A stretch of DNA of 21,225 nucleotides from a virus: positions 1-21,225 of IMG/VR virus record IMGVR_UViG_3300025093_000150, one strand, 5' to 3'. This document shows positions 12,291 to 21,004 of this stretch, one piece after another. A program made the position numbers and the translations under genes. The notes under the pieces are model-generated. The model was not told the DNA's origin, searched no databases, and was given only the letters and a program-made list of their open reading frames with translations. Position 1 is the stretch's first letter. Every line of letters starts with the position of its first letter.

Positions 12291-12647
12291 ATGTCTAATA
12301 AAGAAGTAGAAAAGAGAGAGGACGGCAAGTTTGTAAAGGGCCAGAGCGGGAACCCCGCAGGACGCCCGAAGGGCAGCCGTAATAAAATTACCCTCGTTAA
12401 GCTTATGGCCGAGCAGGCCGTGCGGGAGGGAAACTACGACAAGATGGTGGAGGTCTGTCAGACCGTCATAGAAGACGCCCTAGAGGGCGACTTCCGTTGT
12501 CGTAAGCTGGTCTGGGAGTCGATGGTTACTAAGGCACCCAGCTCAGACCAAAGCGCTGGCAAGGAGAAGGTGGAGATTGTCATCAACGCCTCCGAAAAGC
12601 CAGAAATAACTGAAGTAACCGAAATCGTACAATCTGAAGAGGATTAA
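12291..12647 (+). CDS. DUF5681-type protein, possible small terminase-like subunit
   Basis: The ATG at 12291 gives 118 residues; a TTG at 12282 in frame is a less likely start because it overlaps the previous gene. The N-terminus contains GQSGNPAGRPKGSRNK (17-32), the signature of DUF5681, a basic Gly/Pro/Arg motif resembling an AT-hook-like DNA-binding tail. A helical middle and acidic C-terminus follow. Such proteins often lie just upstream of terminase large subunit genes, and no other small terminase is seen here, so DNA recognition for packaging is a reasonable inference. Confidence 0.75.
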   Translation: MSNKEVEKREDGKFVKGQSGNPAGRPKGSRNKITLVKLMAEQAVREGNYDKMVEVCQTVIEDALEGDFRCRKLVWESMVTKAPSSDQSAGKEKVEIVINASEKPEITEVTEIVQSEED

Positions 12648-12650
12648 ACT

Positions 12651-12830
12651 ATGTCCACAGGTGGCAGCAAAGAGAAGCAAAGCGCAGCGCAGAGCGGCAT
12701 CGGTACTAAGTTTAAGTCAACGAGCGGCCCTACGCCTAATCCGCGTATTAGTGGCGCTGCTGTTGGTAACGCTGGTAACGGCACTACTGGTACTTCCCAG
12801 TCTGACAAGCGCGGCAAACAAGGTCAGTAA
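12651..12830 (+). CDS. Small hypothetical protein (59 aa), Gly/Ser/Thr-rich
   Basis: An ATG 3 nt after the DUF5681 stop opens a 59-residue frame ending at TAA 12828-12830. The product is low-complexity (STGGSKEKQSAAQSG at the start; GNAGNGTTGTSQ near the end) and basic, probably disordered. Its exact fit between the flanking genes supports coding. It is not similar to any family I know; a packaging accessory or linker protein is possible from position alone. Confidence 0.6.
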   Translation: MSTGGSKEKQSAAQSGIGTKFKSTSGPTPNPRISGAAVGNAGNGTTGTSQSDKRGKQGQ

Positions 12831-12833
12831 GGC

Positions 12834-13013
12834 ATGCCTGACCCGAAGAAAGTCCCATTAGGCGACGGCTTAGCAGACAATGCTAAGCGCGAGCTATTGG
12901 GACGTCGCAAGCGTCTTGAGGACGCGCTTGATGATGCCCTCGACGGAGGCAAGCGTCGCGATAACGACGTTCGCCAAGAGACACAGAAGGGCACGAACGA
13001 ACACAGTAACTAA
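12834..13013 (+). CDS. Small charged helical protein (59 aa) directly before terminase
   Basis: The ATG at 12834 lies 3 nt after the previous stop and the TAA ends right before the terminase GTG. The 59-residue product is strongly charged, with a helix-forming middle (AKRELLGRRKRLEDALDDAL) that could form a coiled coil. The exact abutment (TAA then GTG) indicates translational coupling to terminase, whose own start lacks a ribosome-binding site. Function unknown. Confidence 0.7.
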   Translation: MPDPKKVPLGDGLADNAKRELLGRRKRLEDALDDALDGGKRRDNDVRQETQKGTNEHSN

Positions 13014-14291
13014 GTGAACATCTCACTCCACCCACGGCAGGAGGATATATTCTATGATCCTGCACGTTTTAAGGTAGTAGCAGCAGGTCGCCGCTTCGGC
13101 AAGTCGTTTCTGGCAGCCGTTACCTTACTGGTGGAAGCTAGTCGTAACGACAAGTATAGGAGCGATGGCGAGTACGTAGACCTCGAATTAGAGGAAGTGT
13201 ACTACATCGGCCCTATTTTCCAGACGACTAAAGAGAATATCTGGCCCATGCTACTCACACTCGGTGATGATATCATCGCTAAAAAGTGGGAGAACACGGG
13301 CGAGCTACAACTTGTTAACGGGCGTCGCATTAAGATTAAAGGCACGGACCGTCCCGACAATATTCGCGGAATGGGCCTAAGTTACGTCGTGATGGACGAA
13401 TATGCCTTTATGAGGCCTGATGTGTGGGAGTATATCGTAGAACCCATGCTCATGCGCTCGGAGGGCGGAGCGCTCTTTATCGGCACACCCGACGGCAAGA
13501 ACCACTTCTATGAGCTGTGGATGAAGGGAATGGACGAGAGCGAGACTGATTACAAATCTTGGTCTTTCTCATCTAAAGAAAACCCTTTCCTACCGGCTAA
13601 GGAAGTCGCGGCTAAGGAAGACAGAATGTCTGCCGAGGCCTATCGCCAAGAGATTCTAGCATCATTTGAGGCTGGGTCAGGCGGCATTATGACTAAGGAC
13701 ATGTTCCCGCTAGTCGACGACGTACCATACCCGGGCGACAAGTATATCGCAATCGACCTCGCGGGCTTTGCATCCTCCGAAGGAGGTAAGCGCGTAGCGC
13801 GGCGAGACGACCACGCGATAGCTATAGTCGTTAATCATCAAGGCGGGTGGTGTATCGAAGAGATTATCCACGGACAGTGGGATACCCGAGAGACCGCTCT
13901 ACGCATCGTGAAGGCCTACAGAGATCACAGGCCAGTTCGTATTGGAATCGAGAAGGGCATGGCTAAGAACGCAGTAATGCCATACCTCCAAGACGAGATG
14001 GCGCGACTGAATACTTTCTTCAACGTAGACGACCTTACTCACGGTAACAACAAGAAGACCGACCGCATCGCATGGTCGATGCAGGGTCGAGCAGAGAAGG
14101 GGCGCATACAGGTACTCCGGGGCGGATGGAACAAGAAATTCTTCGAGCAAGTTCAAGACTTTCCCAACCAGCTCGCACACGATGACCTTATTGACGCCGT
14201 GTCTTATATTGACCAGCTAGCGGACCCGTGGTTCGACGGGCCTGACGTCATAGACGACTGGCAGCCGCTAGACGAAGTAGCAGGATACTAA
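13014..14291 (+). CDS. Terminase large subunit
   Basis: The 425-residue protein is the packaging motor ATPase and nuclease. The N-terminal ATPase shows Walker A AAGRRFGKS (23-31), Walker B YVVMDE (124-129) and the coupling motif IGTPDG (156-161). The C-terminal RNase H-like nuclease has acidic residues in IAID (Asp248), IGIEKG (Glu313) and HDDLIDA (390-395). Length is normal for a short phage TerL. The start is a GTG directly after the upstream stop; no ATG stands near the conserved N-terminus (SLHPRQ). The stop overlaps the portal start by 1 nt (TAATG). It acts on concatemeric DNA at the portal vertex during head filling. Confidence 0.95.
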   Translation: MNISLHPRQEDIFYDPARFKVVAAGRRFGKSFLAAVTLLVEASRNDKYRSDGEYVDLELEEVYYIGPIFQTTKENIWPMLLTLGDDIIAKKWENTGELQLVNGRRIKIKGTDRPDNIRGMGLSYVVMDEYAFMRPDVWEYIVEPMLMRSEGGALFIGTPDGKNHFYELWMKGMDESETDYKSWSFSSKENPFLPAKEVAAKEDRMSAEAYRQEILASFEAGSGGIMTKDMFPLVDDVPYPGDKYIAIDLAGFASSEGGKRVARRDDHAIAIVVNHQGGWCIEEIIHGQWDTRETALRIVKAYRDHRPVRIGIEKGMAKNAVMPYLQDEMARLNTFFNVDDLTHGNNKKTDRIAWSMQGRAEKGRIQVLRGGWNKKFFEQVQDFPNQLAHDDLIDAVSYIDQLADPWFDGPDVIDDWQPLDEVAGY

Positions 14292-16210
14292 TGGCAATAC
14301 CTAATCAACTAGGCGATAACAACTCACAGCAGGGTGGCGACGTAATGGACGGCGGCCTCGTTGGATGGGTAGTCTCCCGTGTTAAGCACGGTCGAGACGT
14401 AAGAGACCAGTATCACGAATCCCGCTGGCATGAGTATACACGCCTATGGCGAGGGTTCTTTTCTAAGGCAGACAAGAATACTAACTCTGAGCGGTCCATG
14501 CTGATATCCCCTGCTTTATCGCAGGCTATCGACATGACAGTCTCAGAGATGGAAGAAGCTATCTTCGGGCGTCGGCAGTGGTTCGACGTAGGGGATGACT
14601 ATTCCGATGAGGAGAAGGACGACGCAGCCGTAGCACAGGCGCTACTTCTAGAGGACTTCGAGGACGCTAAAGTCCAGAATGCCATCAGTCAGATTCTCCT
14701 GCTCGGAGCCATCTACGGCACGGGCATAGGTAAGATTAACGTCGTACAGAAGAATGTACGAAGTGTGGTGCAGGGCCAAGTTGTAGAACGCAATAAGGTT
14801 CTGTGTACCCTAGAGGCGGTACGTCCTGATGAGTTCGTCATCGACGCATCGGCTCGATATCTTGGTGAAGAGGAGTTTTGCGCACACGAGTTCGTGAAAC
14901 CCATACACAACATCAAAGCTAAACAGAAGCAAGGCCTATACCTCCCCGGTAACGTGGAGGCATGGACAGGCCAACGTCAGAGCGATACGACCGGCACAGG
15001 ACGGCGACGGACCGTCCAGTCGCAAGACAACGGCGTATACATCACAGAGTACTACGGTAAGGTTCCCGCACGGTTCATTAAGGATGCGGGAGATGAGGGA
15101 ATGGTTGAGGCTATCGTCACGATTGCCAACGAGACCACGCTACTTAAGGCGATTAAAAACCCCTTCCTTATGCAAGACCGCCCGATTGTGGCGTATCAGC
15201 ATGATAGCGTACCCGGAGAGTTCTGGGGTCGTGGTGTGTCTGAGAAAGGCTACAATCCACAAAAGGCTCTTGATGCGGAACTCCGCGCACGGAACGATGG
15301 ACTTGCGTTAGTCACGGCCCCTATGATGGGCGCGGACATTACGCGATTGCCACGCAATCCGGATTTGCGCGTACGTCCCGGCAAGACTATTCTGACGCGA
15401 GGCCGGCCCAGTGAAATTCTGGAGCCAGTCGGATTCTCGCCGCAAGGCTTGGCTTTGACGTTCCAGCAGTCGGGCGACTTAGAACGGATGGTGCAGATGG
15501 GCACCGGCGCTATGGACAGCGCTACCCCGCTCGCCACGTCACGACGCAACGAAACCAGCGGTGGCATGTCTCAGATGCAGGCTGGCTTCTTGAAGCGCAG
15601 CAAGAAGACAATGCGCAACGTCGAGGAACATTTACTTCAGCCCTTCATCCAGAAGGCGCTGTGGCGCTACGTGCAGTTCGACCCGCAGCGTTACCCGAGG
15701 GACTACAAGTTTGTCCCGAAGGCTACCCTCGGTATCATGGCGAAGGAAGTGGAAACCCAGCAGCTTGTACAGATGCTCGGGTTTGTGCCACCGGAGTCCC
15801 CCGCACACAGCGTACTGATACAGGCTATCTTCCAGAACACGACGTCTAGCGAGAAGCAAGAGCTGCAGCAGGCAGTTGCAGCAATGTCTCAGCCCCCGTC
15901 TGAGGAAGAGCAGCAGAAGCAACAGCAGATGGAAGCACTGCAGTTTGCGATGGCTCAAGAACAGCACCGCAAGCTTAAGCTGGAGAATGACGAGACGGAG
16001 GCTAATATCGCCCTCATCAAGGCCAAGACCCAGCACGAGATTGTGGATACGGACCTTGAGGACGAGCGCGTCGAGATTGCGGCAGCCAACACAGCTATCG
16101 GTGCGGAGAAGGCTCGCGTCACTCGCAGGCAGACTGAGGTGGCCGAGGACCGTAACCGAATCGAACTACTGAAAGTGAGGAGTGGACAGAATGGACGAAG
16201 CAACAGCTAA
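14291..16210 (+). CDS. Portal (head-tail connector) protein
   Basis: The 639-residue protein follows terminase, as portals usually do. The N-terminus has a helical WHEYTRLWRGFFSK segment, then SMLISPALSQAIDMTVSEME (84-103) typical of podovirus-type portals that thread around bound DNA. The central region has beta and helical parts (GRGVSEKGYNPQKALDAELR). From about residue 525 it is Gln/Glu-rich and a strong coiled coil, as in barrel regions of long portals. It forms the dodecameric ring for packaging and tail attachment. The last 20 nt overlap the next gene. Family assignment rests on length, position and general pattern. Confidence 0.85.
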   Translation: MAIPNQLGDNNSQQGGDVMDGGLVGWVVSRVKHGRDVRDQYHESRWHEYTRLWRGFFSKADKNTNSERSMLISPALSQAIDMTVSEMEEAIFGRRQWFDVGDDYSDEEKDDAAVAQALLLEDFEDAKVQNAISQILLLGAIYGTGIGKINVVQKNVRSVVQGQVVERNKVLCTLEAVRPDEFVIDASARYLGEEEFCAHEFVKPIHNIKAKQKQGLYLPGNVEAWTGQRQSDTTGTGRRRTVQSQDNGVYITEYYGKVPARFIKDAGDEGMVEAIVTIANETTLLKAIKNPFLMQDRPIVAYQHDSVPGEFWGRGVSEKGYNPQKALDAELRARNDGLALVTAPMMGADITRLPRNPDLRVRPGKTILTRGRPSEILEPVGFSPQGLALTFQQSGDLERMVQMGTGAMDSATPLATSRRNETSGGMSQMQAGFLKRSKKTMRNVEEHLLQPFIQKALWRYVQFDPQRYPRDYKFVPKATLGIMAKEVETQQLVQMLGFVPPESPAHSVLIQAIFQNTTSSEKQELQQAVAAMSQPPSEEEQQKQQQMEALQFAMAQEQHRKLKLENDETEANIALIKAKTQHEIVDTDLEDERVEIAAANTAIGAEKARVTRRQTEVAEDRNRIELLKVRSGQNGRSNS

Positions 16211-16454
16211 GTACTTTGAAGAGCTTGACGAGGTATTCTCTACCAAAGGGTGGCAGCGTATCCTCGAAGAATTAAAATCTGAGATTTATAACTTACAGGC
16301 CGACGCCTTAGAACTGGATACTTGGGAACAGGTAGTCTTTGCTAAGGGTCAGGCGCAGGCGTATAACCGTCTTATCCGACTCGAAGAGATAGCAGACGTA
16401 ACGAGGGCCAACCTCCTTGCTGATGCGGCGGATGAAGACAATGCCAACATATGA
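16191..16454 (+). CDS. Small helical hypothetical protein (87 aa)
   Basis: The ATG at 16191 has AGGAG 8 nt upstream; a GTG at 16182 in frame overlaps that site and is less likely. The 87-residue product is acidic and helical (EELKSEIYNLQADALELDTWEQ in the middle). Small helical proteins at this place after the portal are frequent in podoviruses, but function is unknown. It overlaps the portal gene by 20 nt and the next gene by 14 nt. Confidence 0.7.
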   Translation: MDEATAKYFEELDEVFSTKGWQRILEELKSEIYNLQADALELDTWEQVVFAKGQAQAYNRLIRLEEIADVTRANLLADAADEDNANI

Positions 16455-16656
16455 TTATAGGTGCCCGAAGTGTGGGCACGAGCATGAGACAATCCAGTCG
16501 ATTGCTAATAGGAAAACATCGGAATGTCCAGAATGCGGCGGTACTGCAAAGCAGGTAATACTCAAAGCAATTCCGGGCCGATGTGACCCTCACGACCCCG
16601 GATTTCCTGACGCCTACGATAACTGGGCACGACGGCATGAACGGGGAGAACGCTAG
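16441..16656 (+). CDS. FmdB-type zinc ribbon protein (71 aa)
   Basis: The ATG at 16441 starts PTYDYRCPKCGHEHE, the usual N-terminus of FmdB-like zinc ribbons. Two CxxC knuckles (Cys8/11 and Cys29/32) would bind one zinc ion. A basic/aromatic tail follows (PDAYDNWARRHERGER). Known members are small regulatory-type proteins of unclear role. The frame opens further upstream (16417), but the conserved N-terminus fixes the start. It overlaps the preceding gene by 14 nt. Its location between portal and scaffold suggests head assembly or a regulatory role; not decided here. Confidence 0.85.
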   Translation: MPTYDYRCPKCGHEHETIQSIANRKTSECPECGGTAKQVILKAIPGRCDPHDPGFPDAYDNWARRHERGER

Positions 16657-16682
16657 GGATAATGCGGCATCCGGCACCCTAG
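16653..16682 (+). other. Stem-loop at the end of the zinc-ribbon gene
   Basis: CTAGGG (16653-16658) and CCCTAG (16677-16682) form a 6-pair stem that includes the stop codon. A weak inner TGC/GCA pairing is possible. It lies between the zinc-ribbon and scaffold genes, and the following sequence is not a true U-run. Confidence 0.3.
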
Positions 16683-16733
16683 ATTACTTTGGACAATACG
16701 CTCAAGGGCGTACCATTATTAGGAGTAGACAAT

Positions 16734-17519
16734 ATGGCTAGGTATCAAGACTACGTGAATCAAGATACTATCGAAGACGAAATCAGCGACGCTGGTGCTA
16801 ATGCAGCACAACGTCAAGGCTTCGAGATTCCCGATAGGTTTAGAGCAGACTCTATGGATGAGGTGGCGCGAAAGGCCATTGAATCCCATGCAGAACTGGA
16901 GAAAGCTTTTAGCCGACAGGGGAACGACCTCGGAGAACTGAGAAAGACTGTCGATAGCCTTATCGCGATGGAATCACAGCGTCAAGAACCGGAGGTGCCT
17001 CCTGCACCTGTGACTGTGGACGATATTTATGACGACCCTGATGGCGCAATCGGGCGAGTGGTAGAGCAACGTGCAGAGAAACGAATCCAAGAACTTGAAA
17101 ACCGTCTGGCCGAAGGAGAACGCTCTCGGCAAGTAGATGACCTGACCTCTAAGTATCCGGGTTGGAAAGAGGATGTAAACTCTGACCAGTTCCGTGCTTG
17201 GGTTAACGAATCTAAATACCGGCAGCGCCTTGCAGCAGACGCGGATGGATGGGACTTAGATGCAGCGGACGATTTGTTCGCTATGTATTACGGCAACAAA
17301 CAGGAAGGCGACACTACCCAGTTGGAAGCAACTCTTAGAGATGCCACACTGGAGAGTGGGTCATCCATTGCACAGGATACTGAGCAGAAGTTCAGTCGTA
17401 CTGACATTGTTAACCACAAGCGACGTGCGAAACTGGGCATGGAAGACTCTAGGGCATGGTTGGCTCAAAACCAAGCAGCCATTACTCTAGCTTACGCCGA
17501 GGGCCGTGTTGTAGACTAA
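16734..17519 (+). CDS. Capsid scaffold protein
   Basis: The ATG at 16734 has AGGAG 8 nt upstream; the frame is open to a TTG at 16689, which is not needed. The 261-residue protein is acidic and helical, with charged coiled-coil segments (for example IESHAELEKAFSRQGNDLG and RVVEQRAEKRIQELENRLAE), a Pro-rich break (PEVPPAPVTVDD), and a C-terminal helix-turn region with basic residues (NHKRRAKLG). This composition and the place directly before the major capsid gene are typical of podovirus scaffolds, which guide procapsid assembly and then leave or are degraded. The gap to the capsid gene is 33 nt. Confidence 0.85.
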   Translation: MARYQDYVNQDTIEDEISDAGANAAQRQGFEIPDRFRADSMDEVARKAIESHAELEKAFSRQGNDLGELRKTVDSLIAMESQRQEPEVPPAPVTVDDIYDDPDGAIGRVVEQRAEKRIQELENRLAEGERSRQVDDLTSKYPGWKEDVNSDQFRAWVNESKYRQRLAADADGWDLDAADDLFAMYYGNKQEGDTTQLEATLRDATLESGSSIAQDTEQKFSRTDIVNHKRRAKLGMEDSRAWLAQNQAAITLAYAEGRVVD

Positions 17520-17552
17520 CTATCATTTAACCCCCTTGAGAGGTAACTAACT

Positions 17553-18569
17553 ATGCCACTTGGTACAAATCACGTCTATCAAGACGTAACTACCGGCCAG
17601 GGTCCAGTTAGTGCCGCGTCTCGTACGTACTCCAACAGCGCGTTTGTTCGCGAGCTGTGGGAAGACGAGATTGTAGCATCGTACAAGGCTAACCTTGTGA
17701 TGCCGCAGCTTGTTACTGTTATGAACCATAACGGTAAGAAGGGCGACACTATCCACGTTCCCCGTCCGGTACGCGGCTCCGCCAGCGCTAAATCGACGGA
17801 GACGCAGGTCACCCTGATTCAGAATCAGGAAGGCAAGCGCTCCTACACCATTGACGAGCACTGGGAATACTCGCGACTCATCGAAGATATCGTGTCGATT
17901 CAGGCTGATGACAGTCTGCGTCGGTTCTATACCGATGACGCGGGCTACGCTCTCGCTAAGCAGGTAGATACGGACCTGCACGAAGTAGCGCAGTTCCTTA
18001 ACGCCGCAGGTGTTGGTACTAACACTGACCCCGAAGACCTCGCCGCTTCCGCCCTTAACGGTGGCGTAATCGGTACGAGCGAAGCGACTCAGTGGGATGC
18101 TACTGCTAACACCAATACTGGTAACGGTACGGCTCTGTCCGACGCTGGTATCCGTGGTTTCATCCAGACTTTGGATGATAACGACGTACCGTCGACCGGT
18201 CGCTACCTTGTTATTCCCCCGGTTGAGAAGAACAACCTTCTCTCTCAGGACCGCTTTACTGAGCACCAGTTCGTTGGTGAAGCAGGCGGTGCGAATAGCA
18301 TCCGGAACGGTATCATCGGTAACCTGTACGGTGTAGATGTGTATGTCAGTACTAACTGTGCTACGGTACAGGCGGCTGACGCATCTACCAACTACCGTGT
18401 TGCACTGATGCTGCAGGACGAGGCTCTTGTTCACATCGAACAGCTCCGTCCCCGTGCTCAGACGCAGTACAAACTGGAATATCTGGGTGACCTGATGACC
18501 TCAGACATTCTGTATGGTGATGGCGTTCTGCGAGCCGAAGCTGGCTTGCCGATTGTTGTCCCCGCCTAA
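17553..18569 (+). CDS. Major capsid protein
   Basis: The 338-residue protein lies straight after the scaffold and before a hairpin terminator, as in T7-like phages. The length matches that class. Sequences such as ASYKANLVMPQLVTVMNHNGKK followed by a hydrophilic extended arm and YTIDEHWEYSRLIEDIVSIQ resemble the HK97-fold N-arm, E-loop and spine helix; the middle has Gly/Asn/Thr loops, and the end ILYGDGVLRAEAG suits the P-domain. There is no N-terminal maturation region, consistent with a separate scaffold. GAGAGGT lies before the ATG with 8-nt spacing. Confidence 0.88.
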   Translation: MPLGTNHVYQDVTTGQGPVSAASRTYSNSAFVRELWEDEIVASYKANLVMPQLVTVMNHNGKKGDTIHVPRPVRGSASAKSTETQVTLIQNQEGKRSYTIDEHWEYSRLIEDIVSIQADDSLRRFYTDDAGYALAKQVDTDLHEVAQFLNAAGVGTNTDPEDLAASALNGGVIGTSEATQWDATANTNTGNGTALSDAGIRGFIQTLDDNDVPSTGRYLVIPPVEKNNLLSQDRFTEHQFVGEAGGANSIRNGIIGNLYGVDVYVSTNCATVQAADASTNYRVALMLQDEALVHIEQLRPRAQTQYKLEYLGDLMTSDILYGDGVLRAEAGLPIVVPA

Positions 18570-18585
18570 TCATTAGGTATTGATT

Positions 18586-18603
18586 GAGGGGCCTCGGCCC
18601 CTC
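18586..18603 (+). terminator. Terminator-like hairpin after the capsid gene
   Basis: GAGGGGC and GCCCCTC form a perfect 7-pair stem with a CTCG loop, 17 nt after the capsid stop. It is followed by TCTCTTATT, which is pyrimidine-rich but not a full T-run, so partial termination is likely. This could keep capsid transcripts more abundant than tail transcripts. Confidence 0.65.
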
Positions 18604-18622
18604 TCTCTTATTAGAGTATTAC

Positions 18623-19396
18623 ATGGCCGCCCAGACACAACTACAGATTGTAAACCGAGTACTACGCCGTCTTCGTGAGAACACGGTCACTTCTATTGGG
18701 GACACCGAGTACTCCCAGCTTATAGCGGACTTCCTTAACCAGACGGTAGAGGAGGTTGGTTCAGCACACAACTGGTCCGTAGACAGAGCGAACGTCGTCC
18801 TCTACTTCCCCGCCACAGGCGCTGGCACCTACACTTCAGCAGCCGGTCTATCTGAAGGCTCTACCTACCTTCTTGGTAACGGCCTTAATAGTAACAGGGC
18901 TATCCCTCTGGTAGATGAGAACAACCTGCCTATATGCTATGCAGGCTATGACCTAAGTGCTTTAGAACAAATCCCGCATTACGCAGCCCCTGAGGTATAC
19001 GAGAGGATACTTAGGGAGCGCACCTACGGAGGCGGCGAGGCCTACCGGAGAGAAGCTCCGGAGTGGTTCCGCTACGAGCAGAACTCTAATGGGTGGACGA
19101 TATACTTCGATCCCGGTGTCGAGCTGCACCAAGACTTCTACATCCAGAGCTTCTGGACAGACCAGCAAGAGACCAAAGAAGTAGACGGCACTCAGGAGAC
19201 TGAGACCTTCCGTTACGACGACCAATTACTAGCCTTCGGCACCCTGCTTCTCGCGCTCAACGAGCGAGGGGAAGAGTTAGGCGAGCCGGGGAATATGGCC
19301 GAGCGCCAGTACGAGCGCGCTCTAGCAACAGCTATCCATAGTGACTCGCTCACCACACAGCAGCTCACTAATAATCTCGACTGGAGGAGAGACTAA
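18623..19396 (+). CDS. Head-tail adaptor (T7 gp11 / P22 gp4-like)
   Basis: The ATG at 18623 gives 257 residues; the upstream open frame to 18584 covers the terminator hairpin and is rejected. The N-terminus LQIVNRVLRRLRENTVTSIGDTE...ADFLNQTVEEVGSAHNW follows the helical pattern of T7 gp11 and P22 gp4-type adaptors. The remainder has extended, aromatic segments. These proteins form a ring beneath the portal that joins the tail. It is longer than T7 gp11 (about 196 residues). The next gene starts at a TTG immediately after the stop. Confidence 0.7.
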   Translation: MAAQTQLQIVNRVLRRLRENTVTSIGDTEYSQLIADFLNQTVEEVGSAHNWSVDRANVVLYFPATGAGTYTSAAGLSEGSTYLLGNGLNSNRAIPLVDENNLPICYAGYDLSALEQIPHYAAPEVYERILRERTYGGGEAYRREAPEWFRYEQNSNGWTIYFDPGVELHQDFYIQSFWTDQQETKEVDGTQETETFRYDDQLLAFGTLLLALNERGEELGEPGNMAERQYERALATAIHSDSLTTQQLTNNLDWRRD

Positions 19397-21004
19397 TTGC
19401 CGACTCCACGCTACCACGGAGGTGCGCAGCTACAGGTAATTCCTCTAACGCTGCCGGGATTCAAAGGATTGAACAAGCAGCAGTCAACTGCTCTGCTCGG
19501 ACCCGAGTGGGCGACAAGCCTGCAGAATGCAGTCATCGACGACAACAACCGCGTCGCAGCCCGGAAAGGATTTAGTAGCCAGACTAGCTCCGCTATTCCC
19601 CACGAGATACTGCAGGTACAGGAGTACACGCAGCACGACGGAACTACTAGCCTTATAGCAGCAGTAGATGACGGCACCGCCACTCTCTGGGAAAGTACAG
19701 ATGATGGCGATACGTGGTCTGATATTACCGGCGGTACTATTACCGTACGTAACATGCAGCTCATCAACTTCAATGATGATATATTTGGCATTCAAGGCAG
19801 TGGAGGCACTATACTCAAGTATAACTCAGCCGACGCTACTTTCTCAGACGTAGCAGACGCCAACGCCCCCGACGGGCGTGTCGCCGTAGCAGCTTGGGGC
19901 CGACTGTGGGTTACAGACTCAGACGATACGCAAATTAAAGTTTCAGGCCTGCTAGATGCCGTAGACTGGACGACTACGGGTACGTCTATTACGGCAGCTA
20001 CGATAGATTTAACAAACGTATGGCCTGACACTGATACTATCAAGGCACTTGCAGTATCTAACAACAGATTAGTTGTCTTCGGAGAGAGAAATATTATCCT
20101 CATCCAAGACCCCGAGGGCACTGAGCTTGGCGTAGACGTCACCAAGATGCAGGTGGTAGACACGCTGTCAGGCATAGGGTGTCTCGGACGCGAGCTAGTA
20201 CAGAACGTAGAAGGAGATCTCTGGTTCATCTCGTCGCAGGGCTTACATAGTCTAGGCCGTGCTATCCAAGAGGTATCTAATCCGCTGGACAACATAGCCC
20301 CGCAGGTGCAGGACTTTATCCGCGACCTAGTGGAACAAGACGACACCGATTTGACTCGTGCGCGGTCCTTCTATTCTCCAAAGGACAGGTTTTTCCTCCT
20401 TTCCCTGCCTAAAGAGTTAGGAGGGCTGTCGCAGGAGTTCGGACAGGCGGTTATATTTGATACCCGGGCTAGGCTAGAAGACGGCGCAGTACGTTGTATG
20501 GGCACGTGGAATTCCCTAGTACCTACATCCGGATTTATTAAGCAAGACGATAAAGAGTTTTACTTCTCTCTGTTTGAGCAAGAAGGAGAGCTGGGTAAGT
20601 TTGGAGGCTACAACGACGGCGCGGGCGTGTCCTACGCTTTCGAGTACGAGTCCGGCTGGATTGATATTACTGGCGGCTCAGGTTATCTAATTATACCTAA
20701 GCGCATTGAGGGGCTACTGTTCCTCGAAGCTACGGCAAACATTAACTTCAAGTGGGCATTTGACTTTGAAACTAGCTTTCTTTCGCAGACTATTAACTTC
20801 ATTGGTGCTATCGGCGTATCTGAGTATGGCGAGGGCGAATGGGGTGAGGCCGAGTACGGCGGAGGCGCTCAACTGCGGCAAGGCAAAGTGGCAGGTAGAG
20901 GCACCGGCGAGTTTATTAAACTGGCCCTCTCCACGGCCATTAACGGTGCTCCAGTGTCCATTCAACAGCTCGATATATTCGCTAAACTAGGACGATATAA
21001 GTAA
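19397..21004 (+). CDS. Tail hub/nozzle protein (P22 gp10 / T7 gp12-like)
   Basis: The TTG start at 19397 directly follows the previous stop; GGAGG lies about 9 nt before it. The product is 535 residues. Segments such as QNAVIDDNNRVAARKGF near the N-terminus, VAAWGRLWVTDSDDTQIKVS, IKALAVSNNRLVVFGERNII and VEGDLWFISSQGLHSL are the repeating beta blades seen in podovirus gp10/gp12 nozzle proteins. It would form the hexameric ring that closes the tail and holds the DNA. A Gly/Glu/Tyr repeat (EYGEGEWGEAEYGGG) occurs near residues 475-489. Stop and next start overlap (TAATG). Confidence 0.78.
   Translation: MPTPRYHGGAQLQVIPLTLPGFKGLNKQQSTALLGPEWATSLQNAVIDDNNRVAARKGFSSQTSSAIPHEILQVQEYTQHDGTTSLIAAVDDGTATLWESTDDGDTWSDITGGTITVRNMQLINFNDDIFGIQGSGGTILKYNSADATFSDVADANAPDGRVAVAAWGRLWVTDSDDTQIKVSGLLDAVDWTTTGTSITAATIDLTNVWPDTDTIKALAVSNNRLVVFGERNIILIQDPEGTELGVDVTKMQVVDTLSGIGCLGRELVQNVEGDLWFISSQGLHSLGRAIQEVSNPLDNIAPQVQDFIRDLVEQDDTDLTRARSFYSPKDRFFLLSLPKELGGLSQEFGQAVIFDTRARLEDGAVRCMGTWNSLVPTSGFIKQDDKEFYFSLFEQEGELGKFGGYNDGAGVSYAFEYESGWIDITGGSGYLIIPKRIEGLLFLEATANINFKWAFDFETSFLSQTINFIGAIGVSEYGEGEWGEAEYGGGAQLRQGKVAGRGTGEFIKLALSTAINGAPVSIQQLDIFAKLGRYK

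Noticed and set aside
17623-17630. GTACGTAC in the major capsid gene as a fourteenth palindrome
   Set aside because: Only the 8-bp core matches; the outer bases do not match CTTA/TAAG, and it is explained as ordinary codons.
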